A stretch of 64,000 nt of DNA from Thiodiazotropha sp040506975. GTDB taxonomy: Bacteria; Pseudomonadota; Gammaproteobacteria; Chromatiales; Chromatiaceae. Shown here piece after piece: positions 1-9,292 of the stretch; the first letter of the stretch is position 1; each line of letters opens with the position of its first letter. The stretch covers positions 1,860,001 through 1,924,000 of the forward strand of contig OZ242974.1 of assembly GCA_965211775.1 (NCBI GenBank), written 5' to 3'. Under the pieces are notes generated by a model. That model made no database searches and was not told the DNA's origin. It saw only the letters and a program-made list of their open reading frames with translations. The position numbers and the translations under genes were made by a program.

Positions 1-1
1 G

Positions 2-841
2 GTGCGCCAGATCGATGCCCTGAATGCCCAGACGGGTCCCGTTTTTCTGGTCTGTCCGAGCGCCGCGACCGTGGAAGCCCTACTCGATGAGGTATCGCAG
101 ACCCCTCCGGAGATGGACGTCACTGCCGCAGATGGAGTAAGGCACGAGATCTGGCCTTTGGATGATGAAGAGAACGTGGCTAGGCTGACCCATGAATTTG
201 ATCGAATGGAGGCGCTCTATGTTGCTGACGGCCACCATCGATCAGCCGCCGGTTCAAGGGTGGCGGCTTCGAGGAAAGGGAGGAATGGCAGCCATACCGG
301 GGATGAGGCCTACAACTACTTTCTGAGTGTCATCTTTCCGCACAACCAGATGCAGATTCTCGACTACAACAGGGTTGTGAAGGATCTGAACGGGCTGGAT
401 AAAGAGACTTTTCTCACGCGCATTGAAGCGGTTTTTCAATTGCAAACCAGTGATCAGGCCGTAAAACCCGAGCGGAGTGGTGAATTCGGCATGTATCTGG
501 ATGGGCAGTGGTATCGCCTGCGTCTCGATGCGGCGAAGATCCCGAGTGATCCTGTCGCGCGTCTGGATGTCAGCCTTCTGGCAGACAATCTGATTGAGCC
601 GATTCTTGGTATCTCCGATCCGCGCCGTGACGATCGAATCGATTTTGTCGGCGGGATCCGAGGTCTTTCCGGCTTGGAGCAACGGGTGGATTCCGGTGAG
701 ATGGCGGTAGCCTTCTCGCTTTTTCCCACGAGCATGGAGCAGCTGATGGCGGTCGCGGATGCCGGTGAAGTGATGCCGCCCAAGTCGACCTGGTTTGAAC
801 CGAAATTGGCGGATGGACTGGTCAGTCACGTGCTTGATTGA
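2..841 (+). CDS. DUF1015 (SerK-like) family protein, 5'-truncated by window edge
   Basis: The reading frame is open from the first bases of the window to the TGA at 839-841, so the true start lies outside it. The visible 279 residues contain an ADGHHR motif about 75 residues in. This is the hallmark of the DUF1015 family, whose archaeal member SerK is an ADP-dependent free-serine kinase and whose bacterial members are often called SerK-like. Family members are usually about 400 residues, so roughly the N-terminal third is missing. The stop lies 5 bp before the relA ATG, which suggests co-transcription. The substrate of the bacterial proteins is not something I can infer from sequence. The family call is fairly secure; the function is open. 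Confidence 0.75.
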   Translation: MRQIDALNAQTGPVFLVCPSAATVEALLDEVSQTPPEMDVTAADGVRHEIWPLDDEENVARLTHEFDRMEALYVADGHHRSAAGSRVAASRKGRNGSHTGDEAYNYFLSVIFPHNQMQILDYNRVVKDLNGLDKETFLTRIEAVFQLQTSDQAVKPERSGEFGMYLDGQWYRLRLDAAKIPSDPVARLDVSLLADNLIEPILGISDPRRDDRIDFVGGIRGLSGLEQRVDSGEMAVAFSLFPTSMEQLMAVADAGEVMPPKSTWFEPKLADGLVSHVLD

Positions 842-846
842 TTGCG

Positions 847-3051
847 ATGGTCACTACCCGCAGCAGACTGCCGGAGGGGGATGGTGCCGATGCGGCGGTT
901 GTTGCCCGCTGGTTGGAGATGCTGCCTGCGGAGTTCGACGCAAATGACCGGCAGATGCTGCACAGGGCGGGGGATCTGGCCCTCAAGGCCAATCCTGACA
1001 AGCGTATTCTGAGTGGGGAGACCCAATTAAGGCATGCCCTATCCATCGCAGAGATCCTGATCGATTTACGTATGGATCGCGAAACGGTTGCGGCGGCGCT
1101 ACTGCTGGATGTATTGAAGGATTCAGCAATTACCCTTGAGAAACTGCAGCGTGAATTGGGTGAAAGCACTGCCCATATGGTGGATGACCTGACGCGCATC
1201 GATCTGCTGACCGATCTGTCCATTGATGTCTCTGCTGAGGATGAAGCACAGCATGCAGAGAACCTGCGCCGTCTGTTGCTGGGTATAGCGGAAGATATCC
1301 GAGTGGTACTGGTGGTTGTGGCGGAACAGCTCCACCTGATGCGATCCGCACGCAGGCTATCTCCGGAACTGAGGCGTCGCCTGGCCCATGAGACAGAGGA
1401 GATCTATGCGCCATTGGCGAATCGATTGGGTATCTGGCAAGTCAAGTGGGAACTTGAAGATCTGGCGCTGCGCTTTCTCCATCCTGAGGATTACAAACGC
1501 ATAGCCAGTCAACTGGATGGACGGCGCACCGATCGGGAACAGTTCATTAAAGAGGTGATCGAACTGTTGCGTGAAAATTTCCAGGCTGTTGGCGTGAATG
1601 CGGAAATAAGCGGACGACCCAAACATATCTACAGCATATGGCGCAAGATGCAGCGTAAAGCGGTGGATATCGAGCAGATCTTCGATTTGCGGGCGGTGCG
1701 GGTATTGGTGGATGACATCGCTCAATGTTATGCGGCGCTGGGTGTCGTACATGGATTGTGGAAACACATCCCCGGTGAATTCGATGACTATATTGCGACG
1801 CCTAAGGCCAACCTTTATCGTTCCATTCACACCGCAGTGATAGGCCCCGAGGATAAGACACTGGAGGTGCAGATCCGTACGCGTGAGATGCATTTTCACT
1901 CGGAGCTGGGTGTGGCGGCACATTGGCGGTATAAGGAAAATGCCAAACAGGATAGCGATTTCGAACGAAGAATCGTCTGGATGAGGCAATGGCTTGAGAG
2001 AAAGGACGAGGGAGCGGATGGCGCTGCACCAGGCGATGGGGCGGAGAGTGAACTTGAGGCGACGCGGATCTACGTTTTGACGCCACATGGGAAAGTGGTG
2101 GAACTGACCAAGGGTTCGACGCCACTCGATTTTGCCTATGCCATCCATACCGATGTAGGGCACCAGTGCCGGGGGGCGAGGGTGGATGGCCACATCGTGC
2201 AACTCAATCGCTCCTTACGCAGTGGTGAAACTGTTGAGATTCTGACTGCCAAGAATGGAACCCCGAGTCGCGACTGGATAAACCCGCACCTGGGTTATCT
2301 GCATTCATCGAAGGCGCGTAATCGGGTCAAGCAGTGGTTCAAACAACTCGACTATGACCACCATGTGGAGCTGGGCCGCGCAGCCCTGGAGCGCGAAATG
2401 ACGCGCCTCTCCATCAGTGCCAAGCCTGATCTTGAGGCGGCGGCTACAAAGCACAACCTGATGCATGCGGAGGATGTCTACGCGGCGATAGGTCGTGGTG
2501 ATCTGTCACCCATTCAGGTCGCCGGCCTCGGCAGCCGGGCGAAGAGCGAGTCGCGGGAAAAAGAGATACCGGAAATTCACCGTTACCAGGCGGTGATCAA
2601 GGGGGAAGTGGTGGTCGCCGGGGTCGGTGACCTGATGACCACAATCGGCCGTTGTTGTAAACCGGTTCCGTATGATCCGATAATCGGTTATGTCACCCGC
2701 GGGCGAGGGGTTACAATACACCGTTCCGACTGCCCGAATATCCGTGCCATAAAAAAGAGAGAGAGTGACCGTCTGGTTACAGTGCACTGGAGTACGGAAC
2801 AGAGGGAGACCAGCTATGCGGTGGATTTCCTGGTGATTGCCAGCGACAGAAAAGGCCTGTTGCGGGATATTTCGGCTATTCTGACCAACGAGGATATCGA
2901 TGTCATCGGTGTCAACACCAGCAGTGACCGTAAGACCGATTCAGCCCGGATGCGTTTTACGGTTGAGGTGCGGGATATGGAACAATTGAGTCGTCTGCTG
3001 TCGAAAATCGAGCAGTTGCAGGATGTGAACCTGGTCAAAAGACAGATTTAG
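847..3051 (+). CDS. relA: RelA, (p)ppGpp synthetase I (monofunctional)
   Basis: Ribosome-associated GTP/GDP pyrophosphokinase of the stringent response, 734 aa. Order of domains: a degenerate HD hydrolase-like region (about residues 40-190) lacking the HD...ED metal residues, the synthetase domain (about 230-380), TGS (about 405-465), the Cys-containing conserved region (RCCKPVP, Cys603/604) and a C-terminal ACT domain. The synthetase carries an E-F-D-D motif at about residues 311-314. The ExDD form is typical of monofunctional RelA, while bifunctional Rel/SpoT carry RxKD. The ATG at 847 gives MVTTRSR, similar to E. coli RelA (MVAVRSA). A TTG at 838 in frame is less likely. It sits 5 bp after the DUF1015 gene. 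Confidence 0.95.
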   Translation: MVTTRSRLPEGDGADAAVVARWLEMLPAEFDANDRQMLHRAGDLALKANPDKRILSGETQLRHALSIAEILIDLRMDRETVAAALLLDVLKDSAITLEKLQRELGESTAHMVDDLTRIDLLTDLSIDVSAEDEAQHAENLRRLLLGIAEDIRVVLVVVAEQLHLMRSARRLSPELRRRLAHETEEIYAPLANRLGIWQVKWELEDLALRFLHPEDYKRIASQLDGRRTDREQFIKEVIELLRENFQAVGVNAEISGRPKHIYSIWRKMQRKAVDIEQIFDLRAVRVLVDDIAQCYAALGVVHGLWKHIPGEFDDYIATPKANLYRSIHTAVIGPEDKTLEVQIRTREMHFHSELGVAAHWRYKENAKQDSDFERRIVWMRQWLERKDEGADGAAPGDGAESELEATRIYVLTPHGKVVELTKGSTPLDFAYAIHTDVGHQCRGARVDGHIVQLNRSLRSGETVEILTAKNGTPSRDWINPHLGYLHSSKARNRVKQWFKQLDYDHHVELGRAALEREMTRLSISAKPDLEAAATKHNLMHAEDVYAAIGRGDLSPIQVAGLGSRAKSESREKEIPEIHRYQAVIKGEVVVAGVGDLMTTIGRCCKPVPYDPIIGYVTRGRGVTIHRSDCPNIRAIKKRESDRLVTVHWSTEQRETSYAVDFLVIASDRKGLLRDISAILTNEDIDVIGVNTSSDRKTDSARMRFTVEVRDMEQLSRLLSKIEQLQDVNLVKRQI

Positions 3052-3186
3052 ATGGCACCTGAACCCAGGGATTCATGTGGCAGGTTTAGATTGCCAGTCC
3101 GCCATGTCGCCGCTAAACTAACACTTTGTTATTTTATGCTTTTTCTCCTTCCCAAGTGTCAATAGATCAATTTTGCGTAACCTGTT

Positions 3187-4284
3187 TTGGCTAACCAGAG
3201 AGAAATCACCAATCTTCTAGACCTTGATCTGCAGGGTATGGAGGCCTATTTCCTCGAATTGGGGTCCAAGGCATTTCATGGCAGAAATGTCTTCAAATGG
3301 ATACATAAACACGGCGTCACCGAATTCGACGCCATGACCGATATCTCCAAACGCCTGCGTCAGCAGCTGCAACAACAGGCATCTGTCGAGCTGCCGAAGC
3401 TGGTTTATGAGCAGCCCGCTACTGACGGCACCCGCAAATGGCTTCTTGAGTTGCAGGATAGTCAGCGTATCGAAACTGTATTGATACCGGATGACGGAAG
3501 AAACACCCTTTGTGTCTCTTCTCAGGTGGGGTGTGCCCTCGATTGCAGCTTCTGCTCAACCGCCCGACAGGGTTTCAATCGCAATCTGAGTGTTGCTGAG
3601 ATCATAGGGCAGGTGTGGGTCGCCAGTCGCAAATTGGGTGCGGCGCCGAGCAATATCGTGTTGATGGGAATGGGCGAGCCCCTGGCCAATCTCGACGCAG
3701 TCATCAGCGCCATGAAAATCATGCAGGATGATCTTGCCTATATGGTATCCAAATATCGGGTTACCCTAAGTACATCGGGAATTGTACCGGCGCTGAAAAG
3801 ATTGCGGGAATCGTGTGATGTCAGTCTTGCGGTTTCCCTGCATGCCCCTGACAATGCGTTACGGGATAAATTAGTGCCGATTAATCGTAAATATCCATTG
3901 GAAGAGTTGATCCCCGCGTGCCGCGAATATGTCAATGGTGACAAGCGCAGAAAAGTGACATGGGAATATGTCATGCTGGAGGGTATCAATGACTCACTGC
4001 AACATGCCAAGGCATTGATCCGCTTGCTTGAAGGGACACCTTCGAAGGTCAACCTGATTCCCTTCAATCCGTTTCCGGGCACACACTATCGCGCATCACC
4101 GGCAGAGCGGGTGGAGGCTTTCCGCATGCGCCTAAAGCGCTCAGGCATTATCGCCACCACGCGTAAGACCCGCGGTGATGACATCGATGCCGCGTGTGGA
4201 CAACTGGTCGGCAAGGTCAGAGACCGGAGCGGCCGGGAGTTGCGAATGGAGAAAACGGGCAACATCAAATTGGGTGTTTCATGA
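3187..4284 (+). CDS. rlmN: RlmN, dual-specificity 23S rRNA (A2503-C2)/tRNA (A37-C2) methyltransferase
   Basis: Radical SAM enzyme that methylates C2 of A2503 in 23S rRNA and of A37 in some tRNAs. Seen: CALDCSFC (Cys116, 120 and 123) for the 4Fe-4S cluster, the GMGEPL motif, and the methyl-carrying Cys near residue 337 (DAACGQL). The start is a TTG at 3187. An in-frame TAA lies at 3178-3180, and the conserved NLLDLDLQGM block begins only a few residues in, so no ATG can serve. No clear Shine-Dalgarno is visible. At 365 aa it has normal length. It overlaps pilW by ATGA, the usual gammaproteobacterial arrangement. Confidence 0.95.
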   Translation: MANQREITNLLDLDLQGMEAYFLELGSKAFHGRNVFKWIHKHGVTEFDAMTDISKRLRQQLQQQASVELPKLVYEQPATDGTRKWLLELQDSQRIETVLIPDDGRNTLCVSSQVGCALDCSFCSTARQGFNRNLSVAEIIGQVWVASRKLGAAPSNIVLMGMGEPLANLDAVISAMKIMQDDLAYMVSKYRVTLSTSGIVPALKRLRESCDVSLAVSLHAPDNALRDKLVPINRKYPLEELIPACREYVNGDKRRKVTWEYVMLEGINDSLQHAKALIRLLEGTPSKVNLIPFNPFPGTHYRASPAERVEAFRMRLKRSGIIATTRKTRGDDIDAACGQLVGKVRDRSGRELRMEKTGNIKLGVS

Positions 4285-5066
4285 AGTCGACAGGCTGTTA
4301 TCTACGTTATTTACTACCGGCAGTGCTGCTTTTGGGCGGCTGTGCAACCCAACCGCAAACCAATGATGCCACGGGTAACCTGGGCCAGGAGAAACGCAAT
4401 AGTCCGGCCAAGATCTATGTGGAGATGGGTATGGCCTACATGCGGGATGGCCAGTCAGCGGTGGCAATGCAGAAACTCAAGAAGGCATTGGAGGTGGATG
4501 AGAAGTCCCCTGAAGCCCACAACATGATCGGCATACTCTATCAGCAATTGGGTGAGATAGATCGGGCCGGCAAACATTATGACCGGGCGGTGGAGCTGGA
4601 TGCACGCGATCCCTATATACGAAACGCGAGAGGAAGTTATTTCTGTCGTCTTGGTCGATATACCGATGCCTTGGAAGACTATGAGCAGGCCCTCGCCAAT
4701 CCACTCTATCCCACACCCTGGGTGGCGCTGACAAATGCCGGATTGTGTGTTGAACGTGCAGGTGACGAGGCCAAAGCGGAAAACTACTATCGGCGGGCCT
4801 TGACGGCCAAATCCACCTACCCCATGGCACTCTTCAAGATGGCGGAAATCTCGCTGCAACAGGAAAACGATCTCTCCGCGCGTGCCTATCTGGAGCGCTA
4901 CCATAGCGAGATTAAACCCACGGCTGCCTCTCTCTGGTTGGGTGTGCAGGTAGAGAAACGGCTTAGAGACATGGCCAAAAGCACCGAATACAGAAGAAGG
5001 CTGCTCAAGGATTTTCCGGATGCGCCTGAGGTTCAGTTGCTTTACCAAGCTGAAAAAAGCCGATGA
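4281..5066 (+). CDS. pilW: PilW/PilF, type IV pilus biogenesis lipoprotein (TPR pilotin)
   Basis: Outer-membrane lipoprotein that helps assemble the PilQ secretin. The signal peptide ends in a lipobox LLLGGC (Cys21). The rest is about six TPR-like helical repeats, for example AYMRDGQSAVAMQKLKKALE and NMIGILYQQLGEIDRAGKHY. Length 261 aa fits the PilF/PilW family. The ATG at 4281 overlaps the rlmN stop, and a longer frame from 4194 would bury the signal peptide, so it is rejected. The gene ends with an ATGA overlap into rodZ. The rlmN-pilW-rodZ-hisS order is conserved in gammaproteobacteria and supports the name. Confidence 0.9.
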   Translation: MKSTGCYLRYLLPAVLLLGGCATQPQTNDATGNLGQEKRNSPAKIYVEMGMAYMRDGQSAVAMQKLKKALEVDEKSPEAHNMIGILYQQLGEIDRAGKHYDRAVELDARDPYIRNARGSYFCRLGRYTDALEDYEQALANPLYPTPWVALTNAGLCVERAGDEAKAENYYRRALTAKSTYPMALFKMAEISLQQENDLSARAYLERYHSEIKPTAASLWLGVQVEKRLRDMAKSTEYRRRLLKDFPDAPEVQLLYQAEKSR

Positions 5067-6055
5067 ATGCCACAAGCAAAAACGATACAGAGATGACCCC
5101 GGAGGTCGTCATTGGACCTGGCACCCAACTGCGTAAGGCGAGGGAGCGGCAAGGTCTGGATCAGGCAAAGATGGCAGCGCAATTGCACTTGAGTCAGGCA
5201 ATGATAGCCGCCCTTGAGTCGGATGATTACGATAACCTGCCCGGCCCCGTTTTTGTCCAGGGCTACCTGCGTAAATACGCCAGACTGCTTGGCGTCAACG
5301 AGGGCGCGGTAATCGAAGCCTATAAGAGTCTGTTGCCAGCTTCGAACGATCTGCAGATGCAAAGGGCGCAGACGCAGAATTTCGGTCGTGAGCTGCACAG
5401 TGGTCATGGGGTCATGCGTTATGTGACCTGGGGTATTCTGTTGATTATGGCCGCATTGGTCTTCTTCTGGTGGCAGACCCGTGTCGAATTGGAGGAACCT
5501 GCCGTCCTTCCAGCGCAAGAGCAGGTTGAATCAGCTATCCAGGATCCGCTCCCCGATCAGGAAATTCAGCAACCGGTGCCTGCTGTTGAGGAGCAAGTTT
5601 CACAATCGCCATCGCCAACGGAACAACTGGTGGAACAGTCGGAACAGGTGTTGATCGAGATAGAGGAAGTTCTCTCGACCTCCGATCCGCCGCCATTGCC
5701 GGCGGGCGGCACCCTGCAGCAACCCGTCGAAACAGAGGAGTCCGGTCCGGTGATTGTGCCGGTACAGGAGGAGGAACCAGCCGAAGAGGTGGCTCCTTTA
5801 CTGTCAAGAAAGGTGGTGTTCCTGTTCAGCGAATCCTGTTGGGCCGAGGTGCGTGACCGGGATGGTAAACTGCGTATCTTTGGCGAACTGGGTTCCGGTA
5901 AACGTCGAACACTGGATAGCCAGCTTGGTCCATTTACCGTTTTACTGGGTAATGCGCCCGGTGTGGAGTTGACCATCGATGGCGAACCTTTCGATCTCAA
6001 GCCTTTTACCCGGGGAAAGGTGGCGCGATTTAATCTGGATCCGAATCGGCTGTAA
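5063..6055 (+). CDS. rodZ: RodZ, cytoskeleton-associated cell-shape protein
   Basis: Bitopic membrane protein linking MreB to the elongasome. Seen in order: a cytoplasmic helix-turn-helix of the HTH_25 type (residues about 20-85, QLRKARERQGLDQAKMA), one membrane segment (about 120-139, followed by WWQT), a Pro/Glu/Gln-rich periplasmic linker (about 140-250) and the C-terminal DUF4115 domain with the SCWAEVRD signature (about 255-325). Length is 330 aa, close to the E. coli protein. The start overlaps pilW (ATGA). In many relatives ispG lies between rodZ and hisS; here only 88 bp separate them and ispG is absent. Confidence 0.93.
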   Translation: MNATSKNDTEMTPEVVIGPGTQLRKARERQGLDQAKMAAQLHLSQAMIAALESDDYDNLPGPVFVQGYLRKYARLLGVNEGAVIEAYKSLLPASNDLQMQRAQTQNFGRELHSGHGVMRYVTWGILLIMAALVFFWWQTRVELEEPAVLPAQEQVESAIQDPLPDQEIQQPVPAVEEQVSQSPSPTEQLVEQSEQVLIEIEEVLSTSDPPPLPAGGTLQQPVETEESGPVIVPVQEEEPAEEVAPLLSRKVVFLFSESCWAEVRDRDGKLRIFGELGSGKRRTLDSQLGPFTVLLGNAPGVELTIDGEPFDLKPFTRGKVARFNLDPNRL

Positions 6056-6143
6056 CCGATTCTAGATCGAATCCACAGATCCGTGTTACCCTTCACCGTT
6101 TTATTCGAACCGGTCCAATTTCACACCCTGTAATCTGAATTCT

Positions 6144-7424
6144 ATGGCAAAGCAGATCCAAGCCATACGCGGGATGAAGGATATCCTGCCGCAACAGTCG
6201 CCGCTCTGGCAGTTTCTCGAAGACCGAGTGCGTTCGGTACTCAGCCGTTACGGCTATGCCGAAATCCGTATGCCTATCGTCGAGATGACCGAACTGTTCA
6301 AACGCTCCATTGGCGAGGTTACCGATATTGTCGAGAAGGAGATGTATACTTTCGCCGATCGTAACGGTGACAGCCTGACGCTGCGACCGGAAGGTACCGC
6401 GGGTTGTGTACGGGCCGGCCTGGAAAACGGTCTGATTTTCAATCAGACACAGCGGCTCTGGTATCAGGGGCCGATGTTTCGGCACGAGCGGCCACAAAAG
6501 GGGCGCTACCGTCAGTTCCATCAGATAGGTGTTGAGGCCTTCGGCCTGACGGGTCCGGATATCGACCTCGAACTGATTTTGATCACTGCCAGGATATGGC
6601 GTGACTTGGGGCTGCAGGATCTGGAATTACAGCTCAACACCTTGGGTACATCTGAGGAGCGGGCCAACTATCGTGATCAGCTGATCGTCTATTTGCGTGA
6701 ACGTTTCGATGAGCTCGATGAAGACAGCCAGCGCCGCTTGGAGAGTAATCCGCTGCGCATTCTCGACAGCAAGAATCCTCGGATGGCATCTGTGATTGAG
6801 GATGCGCCCAGCCTTATGGAGTATCTCGGGGATCAATCGATGGCGCACTTCGACCGTCTTCGACAGGGCCTTGACGATGCCGGGGTGGGTTATCGGCTAA
6901 ATCCCCGGCTGGTGCGCGGACTGGACTACTACAGTCGGACGGTATTTGAGTGGGTGACGCAGAGTCTGGGCGCCCAGGGCACAGTGTGTGCCGGCGGACG
7001 TTTTGACGGTTTAGTCGGGCAGCTGGGTGGAAGAGCGACACCGGCGGTCGGTTTTGCCATGGGGCTTGAGCGATTGATAGCCATGCTGGAGACGCTCGAT
7101 TTGAACGAACAACTGCCAGTTCCCGATGTCTACCTGGTGATGATGGGGGACAGGGCATCCCGAGAAGGCGTATTGCTGGCCGAGCGGTTGCGCAGCGCAC
7201 TGCCGACACTGCGTCTGATCAGTCACTGCGGGGGCGGTACATTCAAGAATCAATTGAAGAAAGCGGATCGGAGCCAGGCCCGCTATGCACTCGTTCTCGG
7301 TGAGGACGAGGTTGCACGGCGGGAGATTGGCCTTAAACCACTGCGAAGTGAAGGCAAGCAGGAACAGATAGCGCTGTCTCAATTGGAGACCAGGCTTGCA
7401 GAGTTGATTAACCGAGGACAGTGA
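6144..7424 (+). CDS. hisS: Histidyl-tRNA synthetase
   Basis: Class II aminoacyl-tRNA synthetase, 426 aa. Visible: N-terminal IRGMKDILP, motif 2 (around MFRHERPQKGRYRQFHQ), the histidine-specific motif LVRGLDYYSRTVFEW, motif 3 with a class II arginine (GFAMGLERL), and the C-terminal anticodon-binding domain from about residue 325. The ATG at 6144 is close to the usual N-terminus. It lies between rodZ and yfgM, the conserved neighbourhood. Confidence 0.96.
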   Translation: MAKQIQAIRGMKDILPQQSPLWQFLEDRVRSVLSRYGYAEIRMPIVEMTELFKRSIGEVTDIVEKEMYTFADRNGDSLTLRPEGTAGCVRAGLENGLIFNQTQRLWYQGPMFRHERPQKGRYRQFHQIGVEAFGLTGPDIDLELILITARIWRDLGLQDLELQLNTLGTSEERANYRDQLIVYLRERFDELDEDSQRRLESNPLRILDSKNPRMASVIEDAPSLMEYLGDQSMAHFDRLRQGLDDAGVGYRLNPRLVRGLDYYSRTVFEWVTQSLGAQGTVCAGGRFDGLVGQLGGRATPAVGFAMGLERLIAMLETLDLNEQLPVPDVYLVMMGDRASREGVLLAERLRSALPTLRLISHCGGGTFKNQLKKADRSQARYALVLGEDEVARREIGLKPLRSEGKQEQIALSQLETRLAELINRGQ

Positions 7425-7454
7425 TTAACAGGCCCTAGTGTAGGACACTACACT
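7425..7454. repeat. Remnant of miniature-element terminus plus short hairpin after hisS
   Basis: Directly after the hisS stop, TTAACAGGCCCTA (7425-7437) matches the right terminus of the miniature elements at 32506-32797 and 54308-54538 (GTTAACRGGCCCTA type). It is followed by AGTGTAG-GACA-CTACACT (7437-7454), a 7-bp stem with a 4-base loop. There is no T-run, so I do not call it a Rho-independent terminator. The match is short and could be chance. Confidence 0.35.
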
Positions 7455-7502
7455 CTTTGCTTGAGTAACAGGATAAACGATGAGTCATTTAAGGTATGCA
7501 CT

Positions 7503-8126
7503 ATGAGTGAGTATCAGACCGAAGAAGAACAGGTCGAGGCGATTAAACGCTGGTGGAAAGAGAACGGTACCTCAGTGATTGCCGGTTTGGTGATTGGACT
7601 GGGTGGCGTCTTCGGCTGGCAGGCCTGGGGTAACTACAAGGATAGAACCGGCGCCGAAGCGGCACTGGCCTTCAATCAGATGGTGGCGGCGGTGGACCGG
7701 GGGGATAAACCGTCGGCGGTCAAGCAGGCGGAATTGATGCGCAGCAACTATGACAACAGCTATTCCATATTCGCCGCTATGGCCGAGGCTAGGGTCAAGC
7801 TCGACGAGGGGGATGCGGCTACTGCTATCTCCCGCCTGGAGTGGGCCAGTGAGAATGCGGACAACGCGTCACTGAAACAATTGGTGCAACTCAGTCTGGC
7901 CAGGGTTCTGTTGAATGAGGGAGAGCTTGATGCCGCCGAAAGACAGGTTGCATCGGAACAGGGTGGATTCGCCGGTGAGTTCGCCGTGATCCGGGGGGAT
8001 ATCGCCTTTGCAAGGGGCGACAAGGCTGCCGCGGCAGAAGCATACACCCAGGCCATGACCCTGGAGGTCAGCAACCGGAATCTGCTGCAGATGAAACTCG
8101 ACGATCTCGCTGCCACAACCCCTTGA
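7503..8126 (+). CDS. yfgM: YfgM-type ancillary SecYEG translocon subunit / periplasmic TPR protein
   Basis: Inner-membrane protein of the YfgM (Tetratricopeptide-like, DUF2133) family, implicated with PpiD at the SecYEG exit. 207 aa: a short cytosolic N-terminus (QVEAIKRWWKENG), one membrane segment at about residues 18-38 (SVIAGLVIGLGGVFGWQAWG), then a helical-repeat periplasmic domain. ATG 7503 is chosen over the upstream in-frame TTG at 7461 because it gives the family-typical N-terminus EYQTEEEQVEAI. It lies between hisS and bamB, the conserved place for this gene. Confidence 0.9.
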   Translation: MSEYQTEEEQVEAIKRWWKENGTSVIAGLVIGLGGVFGWQAWGNYKDRTGAEAALAFNQMVAAVDRGDKPSAVKQAELMRSNYDNSYSIFAAMAEARVKLDEGDAATAISRLEWASENADNASLKQLVQLSLARVLLNEGELDAAERQVASEQGGFAGEFAVIRGDIAFARGDKAAAAEAYTQAMTLEVSNRNLLQMKLDDLAATTP

Positions 8127-8133
8127 GGCTGAG

Positions 8134-9291
8134 ATGAGATACACCATTTTCTGGCCCTTGCCGTTACTGCTCGCAGGCTGTAGCGCCTTCAGCGGTAAAG
8201 ACAATGCGGATCCGCCGTCCGAACTGGTGGAGTTTGAGCCGGAACTGCGTATCGAGACCCTATGGGATGAAGGATTTGATGACGCAGATGAAACCCTGCT
8301 CAAGCTCAAACCTGTTTACAGCAACGGCATGCTCTATATCGCGGAGCCCTCTGGAGAGGTATCGTCCCTCGATCCAGAGACAGGGGAGCGGCACTGGTCG
8401 GTGGATACCGATAGCCCGCTCAGCGGAGGTCCCGGTGTCGCGGATGGATTGATCGCACTCGGTACACTGGAAGCGGAATTGATCCTGCTGGACGGTGAGG
8501 ATGGCGGAGAGCGATGGCGGCAGCGTGTGAGCAGCGATGTCCTTTCGTCGCCTGCCGTTAATGACGGTAATGTGGTCTGCCGCACCACTGATGGTGGCGT
8601 CACTGCCTACACAATAGATAGTGGTGAAAAACGCTGGGTATATGACCGCACTGTCCCGGTATTGACGCTACGCGGCGACAGCTCTCCGTTGGTCAGCGAT
8701 TCACAAGTGCTGGCCGGTTTTGCCGGTGGTAAGTTTGTCGGGCTCTCTCTCGATTCAGGTCTGGTGAATTGGGAGGCGACAATTTCCACACCAAAGGGAC
8801 GTACGGAGTTGGAGCGGGTCGTCGATATCGATGCAGATCCCGTGCTGGTGGAGGGCACCCTCTACGTCTCGGCTTATCAGGGGGATGTGGCTGCTGTTTC
8901 CGAGTCCAGCGGTGTCGTGCTGTGGCGGCGTGACATCTCCTCCCATGCCGGGCTTGACGCCAATTGGCGTCAGGTATTCATTACCGACGCGGAAGACCAT
9001 ATCTGGTCACTGGATGCCACCAACGGAGCTACCCTGTGGCAGCAGAAAAAGCTGCATGCACGCAAGCTCTCCGCTCCCGCAATGGTGGGCGACACCCTTG
9101 TAGTGGGTGATTTCGACGGCTATGTTCACTGGCTTTCCCAGGAGGATGGACGGCAGCTGGCCCGGATCAGAGTCGGAGGCGATGCCATCCGCCTTAAACC
9201 CCTGGTGATCGACGAAATTGTCTATGTATTGGATGAGGGAGGAACCCTGAGCGCCCTCAGAGCTCACCCGATCGAGGCCGAGAGCCGCTGA
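8134..9291 (+). CDS. bamB: BamB, outer-membrane protein assembly lipoprotein
   Basis: Lipoprotein subunit of the BAM complex that inserts beta-barrel proteins into the outer membrane. Signal peptide with lipobox LLLAGC (Cys16). The mature part is a PQQ-like eight-bladed beta-propeller with repeated Trp-containing blade motifs (ETGERHWSVDTDSPLSGGP, DSGEKRWVYDR, SSGVVLWRRDI, NGATLWQQKK). 385 aa is the usual length. It begins 7 bp after yfgM and ends 1 bp before der, so the three are very likely co-transcribed. Confidence 0.95.
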   Translation: MRYTIFWPLPLLLAGCSAFSGKDNADPPSELVEFEPELRIETLWDEGFDDADETLLKLKPVYSNGMLYIAEPSGEVSSLDPETGERHWSVDTDSPLSGGPGVADGLIALGTLEAELILLDGEDGGERWRQRVSSDVLSSPAVNDGNVVCRTTDGGVTAYTIDSGEKRWVYDRTVPVLTLRGDSSPLVSDSQVLAGFAGGKFVGLSLDSGLVNWEATISTPKGRTELERVVDIDADPVLVEGTLYVSAYQGDVAAVSESSGVVLWRRDISSHAGLDANWRQVFITDAEDHIWSLDATNGATLWQQKKLHARKLSAPAMVGDTLVVGDFDGYVHWLSQEDGRQLARIRVGGDAIRLKPLVIDEIVYVLDEGGTLSALRAHPIEAESR

Positions 9292-9292
9292 T

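Noticed and set aside
1357..2202. A 281-codon open frame antisense to relA
   Set aside because: Shadow of the high-GC relA codons; composition is not protein-like.
4194..4280. N-terminal extension of pilW
   Set aside because: It overlaps rlmN and would place a signal peptide and lipobox internally.
7437..7454. Hairpin after hisS as a Rho-independent terminator
   Set aside because: Seven-base stem but no T-run; the next gene is only 48 bp on and probably co-transcribed.
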